From Gillisella taibaishanensis (GTDB lineage Bacteria; Pseudomonadota; Alphaproteobacteria; Rhizobiales; Rhizobiaceae), in assembly GCF_001938985.1 (NCBI RefSeq), contig NZ_MKIN01000027.1, positions 434,001 through 498,000 of the forward strand: DNA of 64,000 bases. The letters run 5' to 3'. The position numbers and the translations under genes were made by a program. Shown one piece after another: positions 35,590 through 44,489 of the stretch. Position 1 is the stretch's first letter. Every line of letters begins with the position of its first letter. The notes under the pieces were generated by a model. That model saw nothing but the letters and a program-made list of their open reading frames with translations. It had not been told where the DNA came from and made no database searches.

Positions 35590-36690
35590 ATGATCAAAAA
35601 GGTCAACCAGCCCGGCCAGATTTCGCGGCTCACCGTGGAGGGCTACAAATCCATCGCGCGCTGCGACATGGAGCTTGGCCGCATCAATATCCTGATCGGC
35701 GCCAATGGCGCGGGGAAATCCAATTTCATCGGGTTCTTTGGGTTTCTGCGGAGGATTTTGGACCGGCAACTGCAGATCACGGTCGGTCAGGCGGGCGGGC
35801 CGGATGCAATATTACATTTTGGACGGAAGGCGACGGAAGCGCTTTCCTTGAAAGTGGAAATCGGCAAAGACGAATATTATTTGAAAATCGTTCCGACCAT
35901 GGACAATCGCCTCTTTATCGAAATGGAGAAGGTGAATTGGCCGAGTATTCCCTTCGCGATAGAGTGCAATGGCTCATATGAAAGCGCGTTAGAAACGCAT
36001 CCAATTTTCCAAATTTCGCCTGAGGACACCGCCAGTTTAATGCGGAAATGGCGCATCTTTCATTTCCACGACACTAGCGCCACCGCGCACGTCAAACAAA
36101 TTCAAAACCTCAACGACAACGCATTCCTGCGCGAAGACGCACGCAATCTCGCAGCCTTCCTGCTGCGCATCCGCGATCACCATCGCGAGCACTACCTACG
36201 GATCGTCAAGACCATCCGGCTGGTCGCGCCCTTCTTCGGCGACTTCTATCTTCGCCCGACAGTCGCCAATCCTGACAAAATCCAGCTGGAATGGGCCGAA
36301 GCAGGCCGGGACGAGCCGTTTCTCGCCAGCGCCTTGTCGGACGGCACGCTGCGTTTCATCTGCCTCGCAACGCTGCTTTTGCAGCCGGACGAGTTCATGC
36401 CGGCGACCATCCTTATCCACGAGCCGGAACTTGGCCTGCATCCCTATGCCATTAATGTCCTGGCCGGGCTGATGAAATCCTTGTCGGAGACGCACCAGTT
36501 GATTGTCTCCACACAATCGGTCGAACTGGTCGATTGTTTCGACGCGGAAGACCTTATCGTCGTTGACAAGCGCGACGGAGCATCGACCTTCAAACGGCCT
36601 CATCCGGCCGAACTCGAAACTTGGCTCGAAGATTACAGCCTCGGGGAACTCTGGAAGAAGAACCTGCTCGGCGGGAGACCCGGTCGATGA
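35590..36690 (+). CDS. AAA ATPase (AAA_21) paired with a DUF4276 protein
   Basis: A 366-residue OLD/RecF-like ATPase. L-T-V-E-G-Y-K-S-I-A-R opens the fold, Walker A is G-A-N-G-A-G-K-S (37-44), the signature-like L-S-D-G-T-L-R-F lies before Walker B, and Walker B is I-L-I-H-E-P-E-L-G-L-H-P (E278). The switch residue is in V-S-T-Q-S, with Gln in place of the usual His. The stop overlaps the next gene by four bases (ATGA). The pair has the AbiL/OLD-like split ATPase-TOPRIM arrangement, so phage defence is inferred. Confidence 0.87.
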   Translation: MIKKVNQPGQISRLTVEGYKSIARCDMELGRINILIGANGAGKSNFIGFFGFLRRILDRQLQITVGQAGGPDAILHFGRKATEALSLKVEIGKDEYYLKIVPTMDNRLFIEMEKVNWPSIPFAIECNGSYESALETHPIFQISPEDTASLMRKWRIFHFHDTSATAHVKQIQNLNDNAFLREDARNLAAFLLRIRDHHREHYLRIVKTIRLVAPFFGDFYLRPTVANPDKIQLEWAEAGRDEPFLASALSDGTLRFICLATLLLQPDEFMPATILIHEPELGLHPYAINVLAGLMKSLSETHQLIVSTQSVELVDCFDAEDLIVVDKRDGASTFKRPHPAELETWLEDYSLGELWKKNLLGGRPGR

Positions 36691-37337
36691 CCCGCATTTA
36701 TGTGCTTGTCGAAGGGCAGACGGAGGAGACATTCGTCAGCGAGATCTTGGCGCCGCACTATCGACAATCGGGGCGCTATTTAACGCCCATCGTCGTCACG
36801 ACTAGCCCCGGACACAAGGGCGGTGTCACTCGCTATGGGAAGGTGAAACCGCAGATCGACAGGCTTTGCAAGCAGGATGCCGCCGCCTGGGTCACTACCA
36901 TGTTCGACCTTTACGCCCTGCCCGCCGATTTCCCAGGAAAGACCGACCCCGCCTACAAACAGTTTTCCAATGGCGCGGACAAAGCCGACTATCTGGAGAA
37001 CAGGCTTTCTGCCGATATCGGCCGTCCACGTTTTGTGGCCAATCTCATCGTCCATGAATTCGAGGCGCTTCTGTTCAGCGATATCGCACCCTTTGCAACG
37101 TGGACGGATGACGACACCGTGCTCAAGCCTCTGCGAGATCTCAGCGCATCGACCCCACCTGAAGAGATTAATGATAGCCCGTCGACAGCCCCGTCCAAGC
37201 GCATCCTTGCGGCGGTGCCTGGGTATCAGAAGACCTTTCACGGCCCGGTCATCGCCAGCGATATCGGCCTTCCCACCATCCGGCAAAAATGCCCGCATTT
37301 TTCTAGCTGGCTCGATAAGCTGGAAGGGCTGGCGTAG
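36687..37337 (+). CDS. DUF4276 (TOPRIM-like) protein, partner of the ATPase
   Basis: A 216-residue DUF4276 protein: Y-V-L-V-E-G-Q-T-E-E-T-F-V gives the TOPRIM-like glutamate, M-F-D-L-Y-A-L-P the aspartate region, and V-H-E-F-E-A-L-L-F-S-D the hallmark motif. It starts at the ATG overlapping the ATPase stop, so the two are co-translated. It probably provides the nuclease of a two-part system. A strong terminator 40 bases downstream ends the operon. Confidence 0.88.
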   Translation: MTRIYVLVEGQTEETFVSEILAPHYRQSGRYLTPIVVTTSPGHKGGVTRYGKVKPQIDRLCKQDAAAWVTTMFDLYALPADFPGKTDPAYKQFSNGADKADYLENRLSADIGRPRFVANLIVHEFEALLFSDIAPFATWTDDDTVLKPLRDLSASTPPEEINDSPSTAPSKRILAAVPGYQKTFHGPVIASDIGLPTIRQKCPHFSSWLDKLEGLA

Positions 37338-37377
37338 CAACCTACGCTCGTGCCAATCGGTCAAAGCATTCACGGTG

Positions 37378-37404
37378 AAAGGCGGCAGCAATTGCCGCCT
37401 TTTC
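37378..37404 (+). terminator. Terminator after the ATPase-DUF4276 operon
   Basis: AAAGGCGGCA (37378-37387) pairs with TGCCGCCTTT (37393-37402) around a 5-base loop and is followed by T residues. The A run on the other side could serve the converging VirK-family gene as well. Confidence 0.8.
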
Positions 37405-37445
37405 TTTACCGAGCATTCACGCCCCGGCTTTTGACAGGCCAGCCC

Positions 37446-37883
37446 TCAAGGCTTGAAGAAGCTCATGCCGTCGCCGAGTTTGCAATTATAGGCGATCACC
37501 TCGCCCTTCTGCGTCATCTCGGGCATCGACAGCGTGGTCATGGTGAAACTGACCGTATCGTCGGGCTTCAGCGAATAGCGCAGGAACTGATAGATCGGCT
37601 TTTTATCCATCGTCGTGATGGTGAAATGCTCGTCCGAAAAGCTGATTGAATTGTCGGGACGAATAAGGAAGGCCGAGATACGGAGGCCGCCTTTCATCGT
37701 TCCCGGCTTTTTCTGATCGTCGGCCGAGGTGCATTTGGTCAAGTCGAGCACGACATTGACGGTTTCGCCCGATGTCAGGGCCGTCTGAACCGCGCCAGCG
37801 TTTGGCAGCGCCGTGGCGGCGTGACTGGCGAGCGGCATTAGAAACAAACCCAGCCCAATGGCTGGCGCAATGGAATAGTGCAT
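37446..37883 (-). CDS. VirK-family exported protein
   Basis: A 145-residue protein with a signal peptide (A-I-G-L-G-L-F-L-M-P-L-A-S-H-A) and the VirK-domain pattern V-N-V-V-L-D-L-T-K-C and G-G-L-R-I-S-A-F-L-I. Two cysteines may pair. In Agrobacterium VirK is encoded near virulence genes, but its role is unknown and chromosomal members have no proven link to virulence. It is preceded by AT-balanced sequence and is monocistronic. Confidence 0.78.
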   Translation of the reverse strand: MHYSIAPAIGLGLFLMPLASHAATALPNAGAVQTALTSGETVNVVLDLTKCTSADDQKKPGTMKGGLRISAFLIRPDNSISFSDEHFTITTMDKKPIYQFLRYSLKPDDTVSFTMTTLSMPEMTQKGEVIAYNCKLGDGMSFFKP

Positions 37884-38032
37884 ATCGTATCCACCTGAAA
37901 TAACATGAAAACCAGCCCACCCAATAGTGATCGCCAGGCCGGTCGCAATCAACGAACGTGGGCGGGAAATACGATGCTAAATCAACTGCCGACACCGGGC
38001 TTTTTCCTGCCGCCGCAAAACGGCGACGGGAG

Positions 38033-38073
38033 CGCTTCCGGCATCGTGCGGAAGCGGTTTCGCGTCTGGAAAC
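38033..38073. repeat. Double hairpin, possible rhizobial repeat
   Basis: CGCTTCCG (38033-38040) pairs with CGGAAGCG (38049-38056), and GTTTC (38057-38061) pairs with GAAAC (38069-38073) within CGCGTCTGGAAACGCG. Two adjacent perfect stems in a gene-free stretch resemble the other palindromic elements here, but no second copy is in the window. Confidence 0.5.
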
Positions 38074-38117
38074 GCGTTAAAACAGAGAGCCAGACTATGT
38101 AGGCGACGAAATCGTCG

Positions 38118-40004
38118 CTATTCCCCCTGCCCGCCCCGCGTCAAAATCGCGTGCGCATGGCCGGATTTGACGGCGGCGGTCAGAAGTTCGCGCAGGTCGG
38201 GATATTCGGCGGGCGAATAGACCGTCCGATTGCTGATGAAGCTGCGCGTGAGCGTTATCTGCTGGCCCTTCTCCGTCGTCGTGGAGGTCACTTCGCTGTC
38301 GAAGCGGCCGGCCTTGTTGGCGATATGGACCGGGGCTGGCAGGTGCTTGACGGTGATCCCCTGCGGCAAAGTCCAGGTGAAATGCCATTGATTGGAGAAC
38401 GCATTGAACAGCATCGGGGCGACATGGACGTCGTTGCGGATGCGGTGGGCCAGCGCGGTCAGGCGGTTCGGGTCGAAGCCGCTTTCGAGCGGCAGGAAAA
38501 TATCCTGCTCGGAGAGATCGACATAGTTCTGCGCCGTCCAGCGCGCCTTGAGCGTCAGCGGGTCGCGCCAGGTTTCCGGATCATGCAGGCTCAAGCTGCC
38601 GTCGCCCTCCTGATTGTTGTTGGCCAGAAACCGGTGGAGGAAATTATCCTTGCCCTGCTTTTTGATGGAGTTCTCGTAGTCTTCGGCATTTGCCGGCGAG
38701 GCCGAAACCTCCGCCTCGCCCGCGATCGACCCATCCGGCGACAGGGTGAGAGTGGACTCGTTGCGATCCCAGAAAGTTGCCGGCGTCGCGGGCGGCAACC
38801 GTACCGTCCGACTGTTCTTGGCGATCAGAACGGCCTGCTTGCCGCTCAGACCCTCGTCGATCGCTGCGAAGGGCGCCGTCTGGTCGGTCGGATTGTCGAA
38901 CACCGCGAAATCCGGCAGGTAGATGATGACGTGGTTGAATTGCCAGGCAATCGGCAACACTGCGGGCGTAAATCGATCGCCCCAGTTGACCACGACGCGC
39001 TCGGCGCGGATGCCCCTGGCGGCCAGCAGCGCTCGCATCAGCGCCACCTGGTCCTTGCAATCACCATAGCCGTTGTCGATGATCTTGCCGACAGGATGCT
39101 CGACCCAGCCGTCATTGGGATTGAGGTAAACGGCGGCATAGGCGACGTTTTGCTGGATCCAGTCATGGATCGCCGCCGCAGCATCAAGGCCTTTCTTATC
39201 GCCGGCAATGCTGTCGGCTAGCGCCTTGACCCTTGCCGCATCCTGCGGCGTTGGTGTGGTCTCTGAAGCAGCGAAGATCCGGTTGCCGTAATCAGTGAGG
39301 CTTTGCAACGTTGTAGCCATAAAGCGCGGCCGAAACTCGCTATTGGCAACAGTGTTATAGCCGATATTCATCGTCGGAATGTCTTTGAAATGGGCGGTGA
39401 TCTCGCGCGAACCGTCCTTGACGGTGTCGGTGGTGATGATGCCGGGATCGGCATGCCATTTGAGCGGCAGCGATGGCGGCAGGGTGATAGTGACGACGAG
39501 ATCATCCACTCTGTCACGCCCCGGGCCTTCGAACAGGTTGATGCCGAACATTTCCGGTTGTTTGTGACGGAACGTCCACTGCAGATGTGTCTCGGCTCCC
39601 GGCCCCACCCGCGGGAAGACGACCGTGATCCGCTGTTTGGAATTGAAGCCCGGTTCGTTGGCTGCCTGCGGTGCCGAGCGGGTAAAAATGTCCTGCGGCC
39701 GTACCTCATGGCGGGTGCCGTCAGCATCGGTCACCCAGGCCTCTGTCACCTCAAGGCTTTCGGTATCGGGGGAGAACTCCTCGTAGCTGCTGGTATCGCC
39801 AAGAGTATGTCCAGCGTTCAGTGGCTTGCGGTCTACCGTGTAGACTTCATCATAGGTCAGATCAGCATGAATGATGTGCTCATGACGAGCACGATAGGCG
39901 TCCTCATCCTCCTCGTCATCGGCAAAGGCCTGGCCGGACCCGGCGACGGACACAAGCACCAGCATCAGTGCCAACCATTTGGCACGCCATGGCAGAAGAC
40001 TCAT
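38118..40004 (-). CDS. DUF3857/transglutaminase-like exported protein
   Basis: A 628-residue protein with a signal peptide (A-L-M-L-V-L-V-S-V-A-G-S-G-Q-A-F-A). An N-terminal DUF3857 domain (about 50-230) is followed by a transglutaminase-like domain (about 245-370) with the catalytic-type cysteine in G-Y-G-D-C-K-D-Q-V and later H-V-I-I-Y-L-P-D-F giving the His/Asp. Members are probably periplasmic and may cross-link or cleave peptide bonds. The ATG at 40004 has a G-rich ribosome site; a TTG one codon upstream is possible. It is divergent from ilvE. Confidence 0.87.
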   Translation of the reverse strand: MSLLPWRAKWLALMLVLVSVAGSGQAFADDEEDEDAYRARHEHIIHADLTYDEVYTVDRKPLNAGHTLGDTSSYEEFSPDTESLEVTEAWVTDADGTRHEVRPQDIFTRSAPQAANEPGFNSKQRITVVFPRVGPGAETHLQWTFRHKQPEMFGINLFEGPGRDRVDDLVVTITLPPSLPLKWHADPGIITTDTVKDGSREITAHFKDIPTMNIGYNTVANSEFRPRFMATTLQSLTDYGNRIFAASETTPTPQDAARVKALADSIAGDKKGLDAAAAIHDWIQQNVAYAAVYLNPNDGWVEHPVGKIIDNGYGDCKDQVALMRALLAARGIRAERVVVNWGDRFTPAVLPIAWQFNHVIIYLPDFAVFDNPTDQTAPFAAIDEGLSGKQAVLIAKNSRTVRLPPATPATFWDRNESTLTLSPDGSIAGEAEVSASPANAEDYENSIKKQGKDNFLHRFLANNNQEGDGSLSLHDPETWRDPLTLKARWTAQNYVDLSEQDIFLPLESGFDPNRLTALAHRIRNDVHVAPMLFNAFSNQWHFTWTLPQGITVKHLPAPVHIANKAGRFDSEVTSTTTEKGQQITLTRSFISNRTVYSPAEYPDLRELLTAAVKSGHAHAILTRGGQGE

Positions 40005-40314
40005 CAAGTACCCCCGTTAACTTTATGGCATGATCCTGCCGCCCCGCATCGTATTCAACCAACCACCGTTTGAATGAAAATTTCGTTATGGACGTGGTTG
40101 ACAGACTGTCGGCGCAACCTGCCTCCTCTGCCTCTTCCCCATCAATTCCGCTGATCGATCCATTCGCCAAGCTGCTGATTCAGTGGACGAAATGGACAAA
40201 TTTGCCGCAGCTGGCCAGCAGAATAGGCTTTCGGTCCTGCTGCATAATTTTCTCCTTGACGTTGCGGAGGCGAGCTTGTCTGTTTGCGCGCAACACGCAT
40301 TTCGGAGACTGATC
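40005..40314. other. Region between the transglutaminase-like gene and the aminotransferase
   Basis: About 310 bases that must hold both divergent promoters. No conserved frame, leader peptide or clear operator is visible. Confidence 0.35.
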
Positions 40315-41196
40315 ATGGCCGTCGACACCACACCGCGCACCCCCACCTGGACTTATGTCGATGGCACTTGGCACGAAGGTAATCCGCCGCTGATCGGGCC
40401 GACCTCGCATGCGATGTGGCTGGGCTCGACGGTGTTCGATGGTGCCCGCTGGTTTGACGGCATTGCGCCCGATCTCGACCTGCATTGCCAGCGCATCAAC
40501 CGCTCGGCAACCGCCATGCATCTGAAGCCGACCATGAGCGCCGAGGAGATCGAAAGTCTGGCGCGCGAGGGCATCACCAAATTCGACGGCAAGACCGCCA
40601 TCTATATCAAGCCGATGTACTGGGCCGAACATGGTGCGCCCGGCTCGGTCGTGGCCCCGGATGCGGACTCGACCCGGTTTGCGCTCTGCCTGTTCGAGGC
40701 GGCGATGAATACGGCCAAGCCGCATAGCCTGACGGTCTCGCCCTATCGGCGCCCGACGCCGGAATGCGCGATGACCGATGCCAAGGCCGGCAGCCTTTAT
40801 CCCAATTCCGGCCGGATGATTCTCGAGGCCCGCGCCCGCGGCTTCGACAATGCGCTAGCGCTCGACATGAACGGCAATGTCGCCGAAACCGCATCGTCGA
40901 ACGTGTTCATGGTCAAGGACGGCGTGGTCTTAACACCGATCCCCAACCGCACCTTCCTTGCCGGCATCACCCGCTCCCGGGTGATCAACCTGCTGCGGCA
41001 GGCAGGCTTCGAAGTGCAGGAAGTCACCCTGAGCGTCGCAGATTTTCTGGCCGCCGACGAGGTCTTCACCAGCGGCAATTATTCGAAGATCGCCCCCGTC
41101 TCAAGGCTTGATGGCCGCGACTATCAGGAAGGTCCGGTCGCCCGCAAGGCACTCGACCTTTACATGGACTGGGCTCGCTCGAGCGGCGATCTGTAA
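40315..41196 (+). CDS. ilvE: Branched-chain amino acid aminotransferase (PLP class IV)
   Basis: A 293-residue class IV aminotransferase. The PLP lysine is Lys157 in D-A-K-A-G-S-L-Y, and the phosphate-binding region includes G-N-V-A-E-T-A-S-S-N-V-F and F-L-A-G-I-T-R. It transfers amino groups between Leu/Ile/Val and 2-oxoglutarate. D-amino acid transaminases and 4-amino-4-deoxychorismate lyases share the fold, but A-E-T-A-S-S-N with F-T-S-G-N-Y-S-K favours a BCAT. It stands alone. Confidence 0.85.
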   Translation: MAVDTTPRTPTWTYVDGTWHEGNPPLIGPTSHAMWLGSTVFDGARWFDGIAPDLDLHCQRINRSATAMHLKPTMSAEEIESLAREGITKFDGKTAIYIKPMYWAEHGAPGSVVAPDADSTRFALCLFEAAMNTAKPHSLTVSPYRRPTPECAMTDAKAGSLYPNSGRMILEARARGFDNALALDMNGNVAETASSNVFMVKDGVVLTPIPNRTFLAGITRSRVINLLRQAGFEVQEVTLSVADFLAADEVFTSGNYSKIAPVSRLDGRDYQEGPVARKALDLYMDWARSSGDL

Positions 41197-41231
41197 CAGA
41201 TCATCCAGTACTCGCAGCCACGATCCGGCTG

Positions 41232-41939
41232 TCAGGTCTGCTTGCCCAGCACGGGCGACAGATCGACGAAATGCCGCGCTGGCTTTTGCGGATCGACCAG
41301 AACCTTCAGCTTGCGGCCCTCGAGCTGGGCCGTCGGGTCGACCCAGATTGGCTCGCTCTGGTAGCGCTGCAGCTGGCCGGTCTGCGGGTCGGGGCCTTGG
41401 GCGACCACTCTGAAGGGGTGCGCGCCGTTGATCTCTACGCTACGATCGAGATAGACATGCAGGAAATCCGCATCGACTGGCCGGCCAAAGCGTTGCAGCC
41501 AGATGCGCTTCCGGTTCCTGGTGATGATGATGACCAGGAACGTGCCGCCGATGATCGCGAACACGAAACCAAGACCTGAAAACAGGCCTGGCAGGAAATA
41601 GCGGCCCCAACCATCGTTGATGACAGCCGAGGACGGCGCTTGCGGATCATAGAGCACGTCAACCTTGTCGCCCTTGGAAAAGCGCGGCGGGTTGGCGCTG
41701 ATCGAATCCGCCATTTCCTGGCTTTGGCCATTGGCATCGGTAAATTGCACGATGGCGGTGAAGGTGGTGCCATCATCATCGTGACCACGCTTGCGGGCGA
41801 GATCGGTCACGACGCCTGGCGCATGGATAGCGCGGGCGGCAAACTGGTGGTCGCTGTAAAACAGCCAGCCGCCGGTGACGAGAAAGGCAAGGCCAATCAA
41901 TGTGAAGACATAGCCAATCCATGTCATGATCTTGCCCAT
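41232..41939 (-). CDS. DUF3592 membrane protein
   Basis: A 235-residue protein with an N-terminal helix (T-W-I-G-Y-V-F-T-L-I-G-L-A-F-L-V), a DUF3592 domain with V-D-V-L-Y-D-P-Q-A-P-S-S-A (residues about 95-107), a second helix (G-L-G-F-V-F-A-I-I-G-G-T-F-L-V-I-I), and a C-terminal second beta-rich half ending D-L-S-P-V-L-G. Function unknown. The start at M-G-K-I-M-T-W is chosen because the helix begins directly; the frame is open 27 codons upstream. Confidence 0.82.
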   Translation of the reverse strand: MGKIMTWIGYVFTLIGLAFLVTGGWLFYSDHQFAARAIHAPGVVTDLARKRGHDDDGTTFTAIVQFTDANGQSQEMADSISANPPRFSKGDKVDVLYDPQAPSSAVINDGWGRYFLPGLFSGLGFVFAIIGGTFLVIIITRNRKRIWLQRFGRPVDADFLHVYLDRSVEINGAHPFRVVAQGPDPQTGQLQRYQSEPIWVDPTAQLEGRKLKVLVDPQKPARHFVDLSPVLGKQT

Positions 41940-42052
41940 GCTGAAAACTCTCCTGGAAATGACGCAGACTATCTCAGCGGAGATAGGGCGCTTCTCAAGC
42001 CAAGCCAGTTGTTTAGCCATGAAATTTCAGCGAATCAATCAACTGATCCCGG

Positions 42053-43048
42053 TCAGGCGGCCTGGGTTCTCGCGAAGGGAACAAGCATGCCACGGCCCAG
42101 GCTTTTGGCGCGGTAAAGCGCGATATCGGCAGCGCGGGTGAGCTGCGCGGTCTGCGTGCCATGGTCCGGAAACAGGCTATAGCCGAGGCTGAGCCCGACA
42201 AAAAGCCGTTTTCCCTCGAAGAGAACAGGCCTTTCGGTGCAGGCGATCAGACGCTGGGCAAGCCGCTCTGCGCTTAAGCCCGGCGCCTCGTCGTCGTTGC
42301 AGACGAACAGGAATTCGTCGCCGCCAAGCCGTGCGGCGAAGCCATTGTCGCCCAGGACGGCACGAAAGCGACCAGCCAGTTCTCGCAGCACCGCATCGCC
42401 AGCAGCATGGCCATGCGTATCGTTGATCTCCTTGAACAGGTCGAGATCGCCGATCAGCAAGGCAAAACGACCTTCGCCTGTCCGTGTCAAAGCAGGTCCA
42501 CTACGCTCGGCGGCGCCACCGTCCTGCCCAGCACCCTCTTGCGTCTTTGCCGAAGCCTTCGCCGAAATTAGCTGGTCAAGCTGGATTTCGGCGCTGGCAC
42601 GGTTGGCAAGCCCGGTCAGATTATCGTGGGTGGCGAGATAGGCCAGCTTTCGCGCGGCAGCGATCTGCTCGGTGATATCCTGCTGCACGGACAGGATCAT
42701 CCGATCCTCGATCAATCGGTCTTCGACTGCGATGATGTGATCGTTGATGTCCAGCTGGAACCGGCAGACGCCACCGTTCTGACGCAAGCGTTCGACCAAT
42801 GTGCGGAAATGTTCGACGGGATCGGTGTTCCAGGTGGAAAGGATATCGAGCCGGATGAGATCGTCAAAGCCGAGGGCCGCGGACCATTGTGCGGCAGGTC
42901 CGTGCAAGGCAAGGAACGGTCGGTTCAAAAACAGCGGCGTACCATCCAGACGCAGCAGCCCGACCGCCACGCCCATGTTTTCCATCGCCAACGCCATCGC
43001 CTCGTTATGCCCAATCTCGATGCGTTGCGAAGCGGTCTTCTCGTCCAT
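42053..43048 (-). CDS. PAS-GGDEF diguanylate cyclase
   Basis: A 331-residue protein with a PAS-like sensor (residues about 12-130) and a GGDEF domain (about 140-330). The active site is intact: A-R-L-G-G-D-E-F-L-F, with D-L-D-L-F-K-E-I-N-D as the metal-binding segment. No R-x-x-D inhibitory site lies five residues before GGDEF. A linker of about 25 residues rich in Gly/Ala/Lys splits the first part of the GGDEF domain (after Q-L-D-Q-L-I). It makes the second messenger cyclic di-GMP. Confidence 0.9.
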   Translation of the reverse strand: MDEKTASQRIEIGHNEAMALAMENMGVAVGLLRLDGTPLFLNRPFLALHGPAAQWSAALGFDDLIRLDILSTWNTDPVEHFRTLVERLRQNGGVCRFQLDINDHIIAVEDRLIEDRMILSVQQDITEQIAAARKLAYLATHDNLTGLANRASAEIQLDQLISAKASAKTQEGAGQDGGAAERSGPALTRTGEGRFALLIGDLDLFKEINDTHGHAAGDAVLRELAGRFRAVLGDNGFAARLGGDEFLFVCNDDEAPGLSAERLAQRLIACTERPVLFEGKRLFVGLSLGYSLFPDHGTQTAQLTRAADIALYRAKSLGRGMLVPFARTQAA

Positions 43049-43268
43049 CGCTTTCCCTCGTTTACGCCTTAAATTTACATCACAGTTGCTAACCTTTGGT
43101 TGTTTTTTTCACGCATATTGTTGCGAGTCACCGATCTGCTGCGGCCCGCAGTTATGGGCTCAAGCTCTCGACGAACTCTTGGGAATTCCCCTTGCCGCCC
43201 GGATAGGCTAATGATCATGGTCTGCGTCCCGCGCAAGGCGCGAAACGGCCGATGCCGCAGGAGAACAG

Positions 43269-43625
43269 ATGCTGGAAACCTCGCCCCCCGAGATCTTCGA
43301 CTGCCAGAGCTGCGGTGCCTGTTGCGCCTATCAGGCGGACTGGCCGCGCTTTTCACTGGAAAGCGACGAGCAGCTGGCGGCTATCCCCGAACAATTCGTA
43401 GCCGCCGACTTGAGCGGCATGAAATTCGACGTCGATGCTTCAGGCAAAGGGCGCTGCGCGGCGCTGACGGGAACGCTTGGCAAACATGTCGGCTGTGCGG
43501 TTTACGCCGTGCGCCCGCAGGTCTGTCGCGACTGCATGCCCGGCGATCCCGAATGTCACATGGCCCGCAAGGCGCTCGGTTTTGCGGTGGAGGATCTGCC
43601 GGATCCGGACGTGTATTACGGCTGA
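43269..43625 (+). CDS. YkgJ-family cysteine-cluster protein
   Basis: A 118-residue protein with eight cysteines in the YkgJ arrangement: C-x2-C-x3-C-C near the start (F-D-C-Q-S-C-G-A-C-C), then R-C near residue 58, C near 77, and C-R-D-C and C-H in the last third. It probably binds a zinc or iron-sulfur cluster; YkgJ proteins are poorly characterised. The start follows CAGGAGAACAG. Confidence 0.88.
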   Translation: MLETSPPEIFDCQSCGACCAYQADWPRFSLESDEQLAAIPEQFVAADLSGMKFDVDASGKGRCAALTGTLGKHVGCAVYAVRPQVCRDCMPGDPECHMARKALGFAVEDLPDPDVYYG

Positions 43626-43796
43626 CACAGGGTTGCTCTATGGCTGGAACATTATACCGTCCAAGGGATTAACCGGAGAAGGAAACTTCACAAGAGCGCG
43701 TGAATTTGCCATTCGGCAGGTTGCCTCTTGTCCGCCGCACTCCTATGGTCCGGTATCCTACGATTTCCATACTCGATGCCAAGAGGAGATTTTATC

Positions 43797-44399
43797 ATGG
43801 CTTTCGAACTTCCCGCCCTTCCCTATGCCTACGATGCGCTCGGCCCGTTCATGTCAGCCGAAACGCTGGAATTCCACCACGACAAGCATCACCAGGCCTA
43901 CGTCACCAACGGCAACAATCTGCTGAAGGATTCGGGCCTGGAAGGGCTGTCGCTGGAAGAAGTCGTCAAGCAGTCCTACGGCAAGAATGCCGGCCTGTTC
44001 AACAATGCCGGCCAGCACTACAACCACATCCACTTCTGGAACTGGATGAAGAAGGACGGTGGCGGTAAGAAGCTGCCCGGCAAGCTCGAAGCCGCAATCG
44101 CTTCCGACCTCGGCGGTTACGACAAGTTCAAGGCTGATTTCGTCGCCGCTGGCACCACCCAGTTCGGCTCCGGCTGGGCCTGGCTCTCCGTCAAGGACGG
44201 CAAGCTCGAGATCTCCAAGACCCCGAACGGCGAAAACCCGCTGGTTCATGGCGCTTCGCCGATCCTCGGCGTCGATGTATGGGAACATTCCTACTATATC
44301 GACTACCGCAATGCGCGCCCGAAATACCTGGAAGCCTTCGTCGACAGCCTGATCAACTGGGATTATGTGGCTGAAATGTACGAAGCCGCAACCAAGTAA
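43797..44399 (+). CDS. sodB: Superoxide dismutase, Fe/Mn type
   Basis: A 200-residue SOD. Metal ligands are His in F-H-H-D-K-H-H-Q (position 27 region), His in G-Q-H-Y-N-H-I-H-F-W, Asp in D-V-W-E-H-S-Y-Y, and the His of that same motif. It converts superoxide to peroxide and oxygen in the cytoplasm. Active-site context favours iron or cambialistic use. AGGAG before the ATG sets the start. A strong terminator follows. Confidence 0.96.
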   Translation: MAFELPALPYAYDALGPFMSAETLEFHHDKHHQAYVTNGNNLLKDSGLEGLSLEEVVKQSYGKNAGLFNNAGQHYNHIHFWNWMKKDGGGKKLPGKLEAAIASDLGGYDKFKADFVAAGTTQFGSGWAWLSVKDGKLEISKTPNGENPLVHGASPILGVDVWEHSYYIDYRNARPKYLEAFVDSLINWDYVAEMYEAATK

Positions 44400-44423
44400 A
44401 TCGACGATTTATCGTCAGATCGA

Positions 44424-44456
44424 AGCCCGGCCGCATCGCGCGCCGGGCTTTTTCGT
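44424..44456 (+). terminator. Terminator after sodB
   Basis: AGCCCGG (44424-44430) pairs with CCGGGCT (44443-44449), extended by flanking G-C pairs and followed by TTTTTCGTTTT. Confidence 0.85.
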
Positions 44457-44489
44457 TTTAATGGATGATGTGATCGGAGCCTTAGACAG

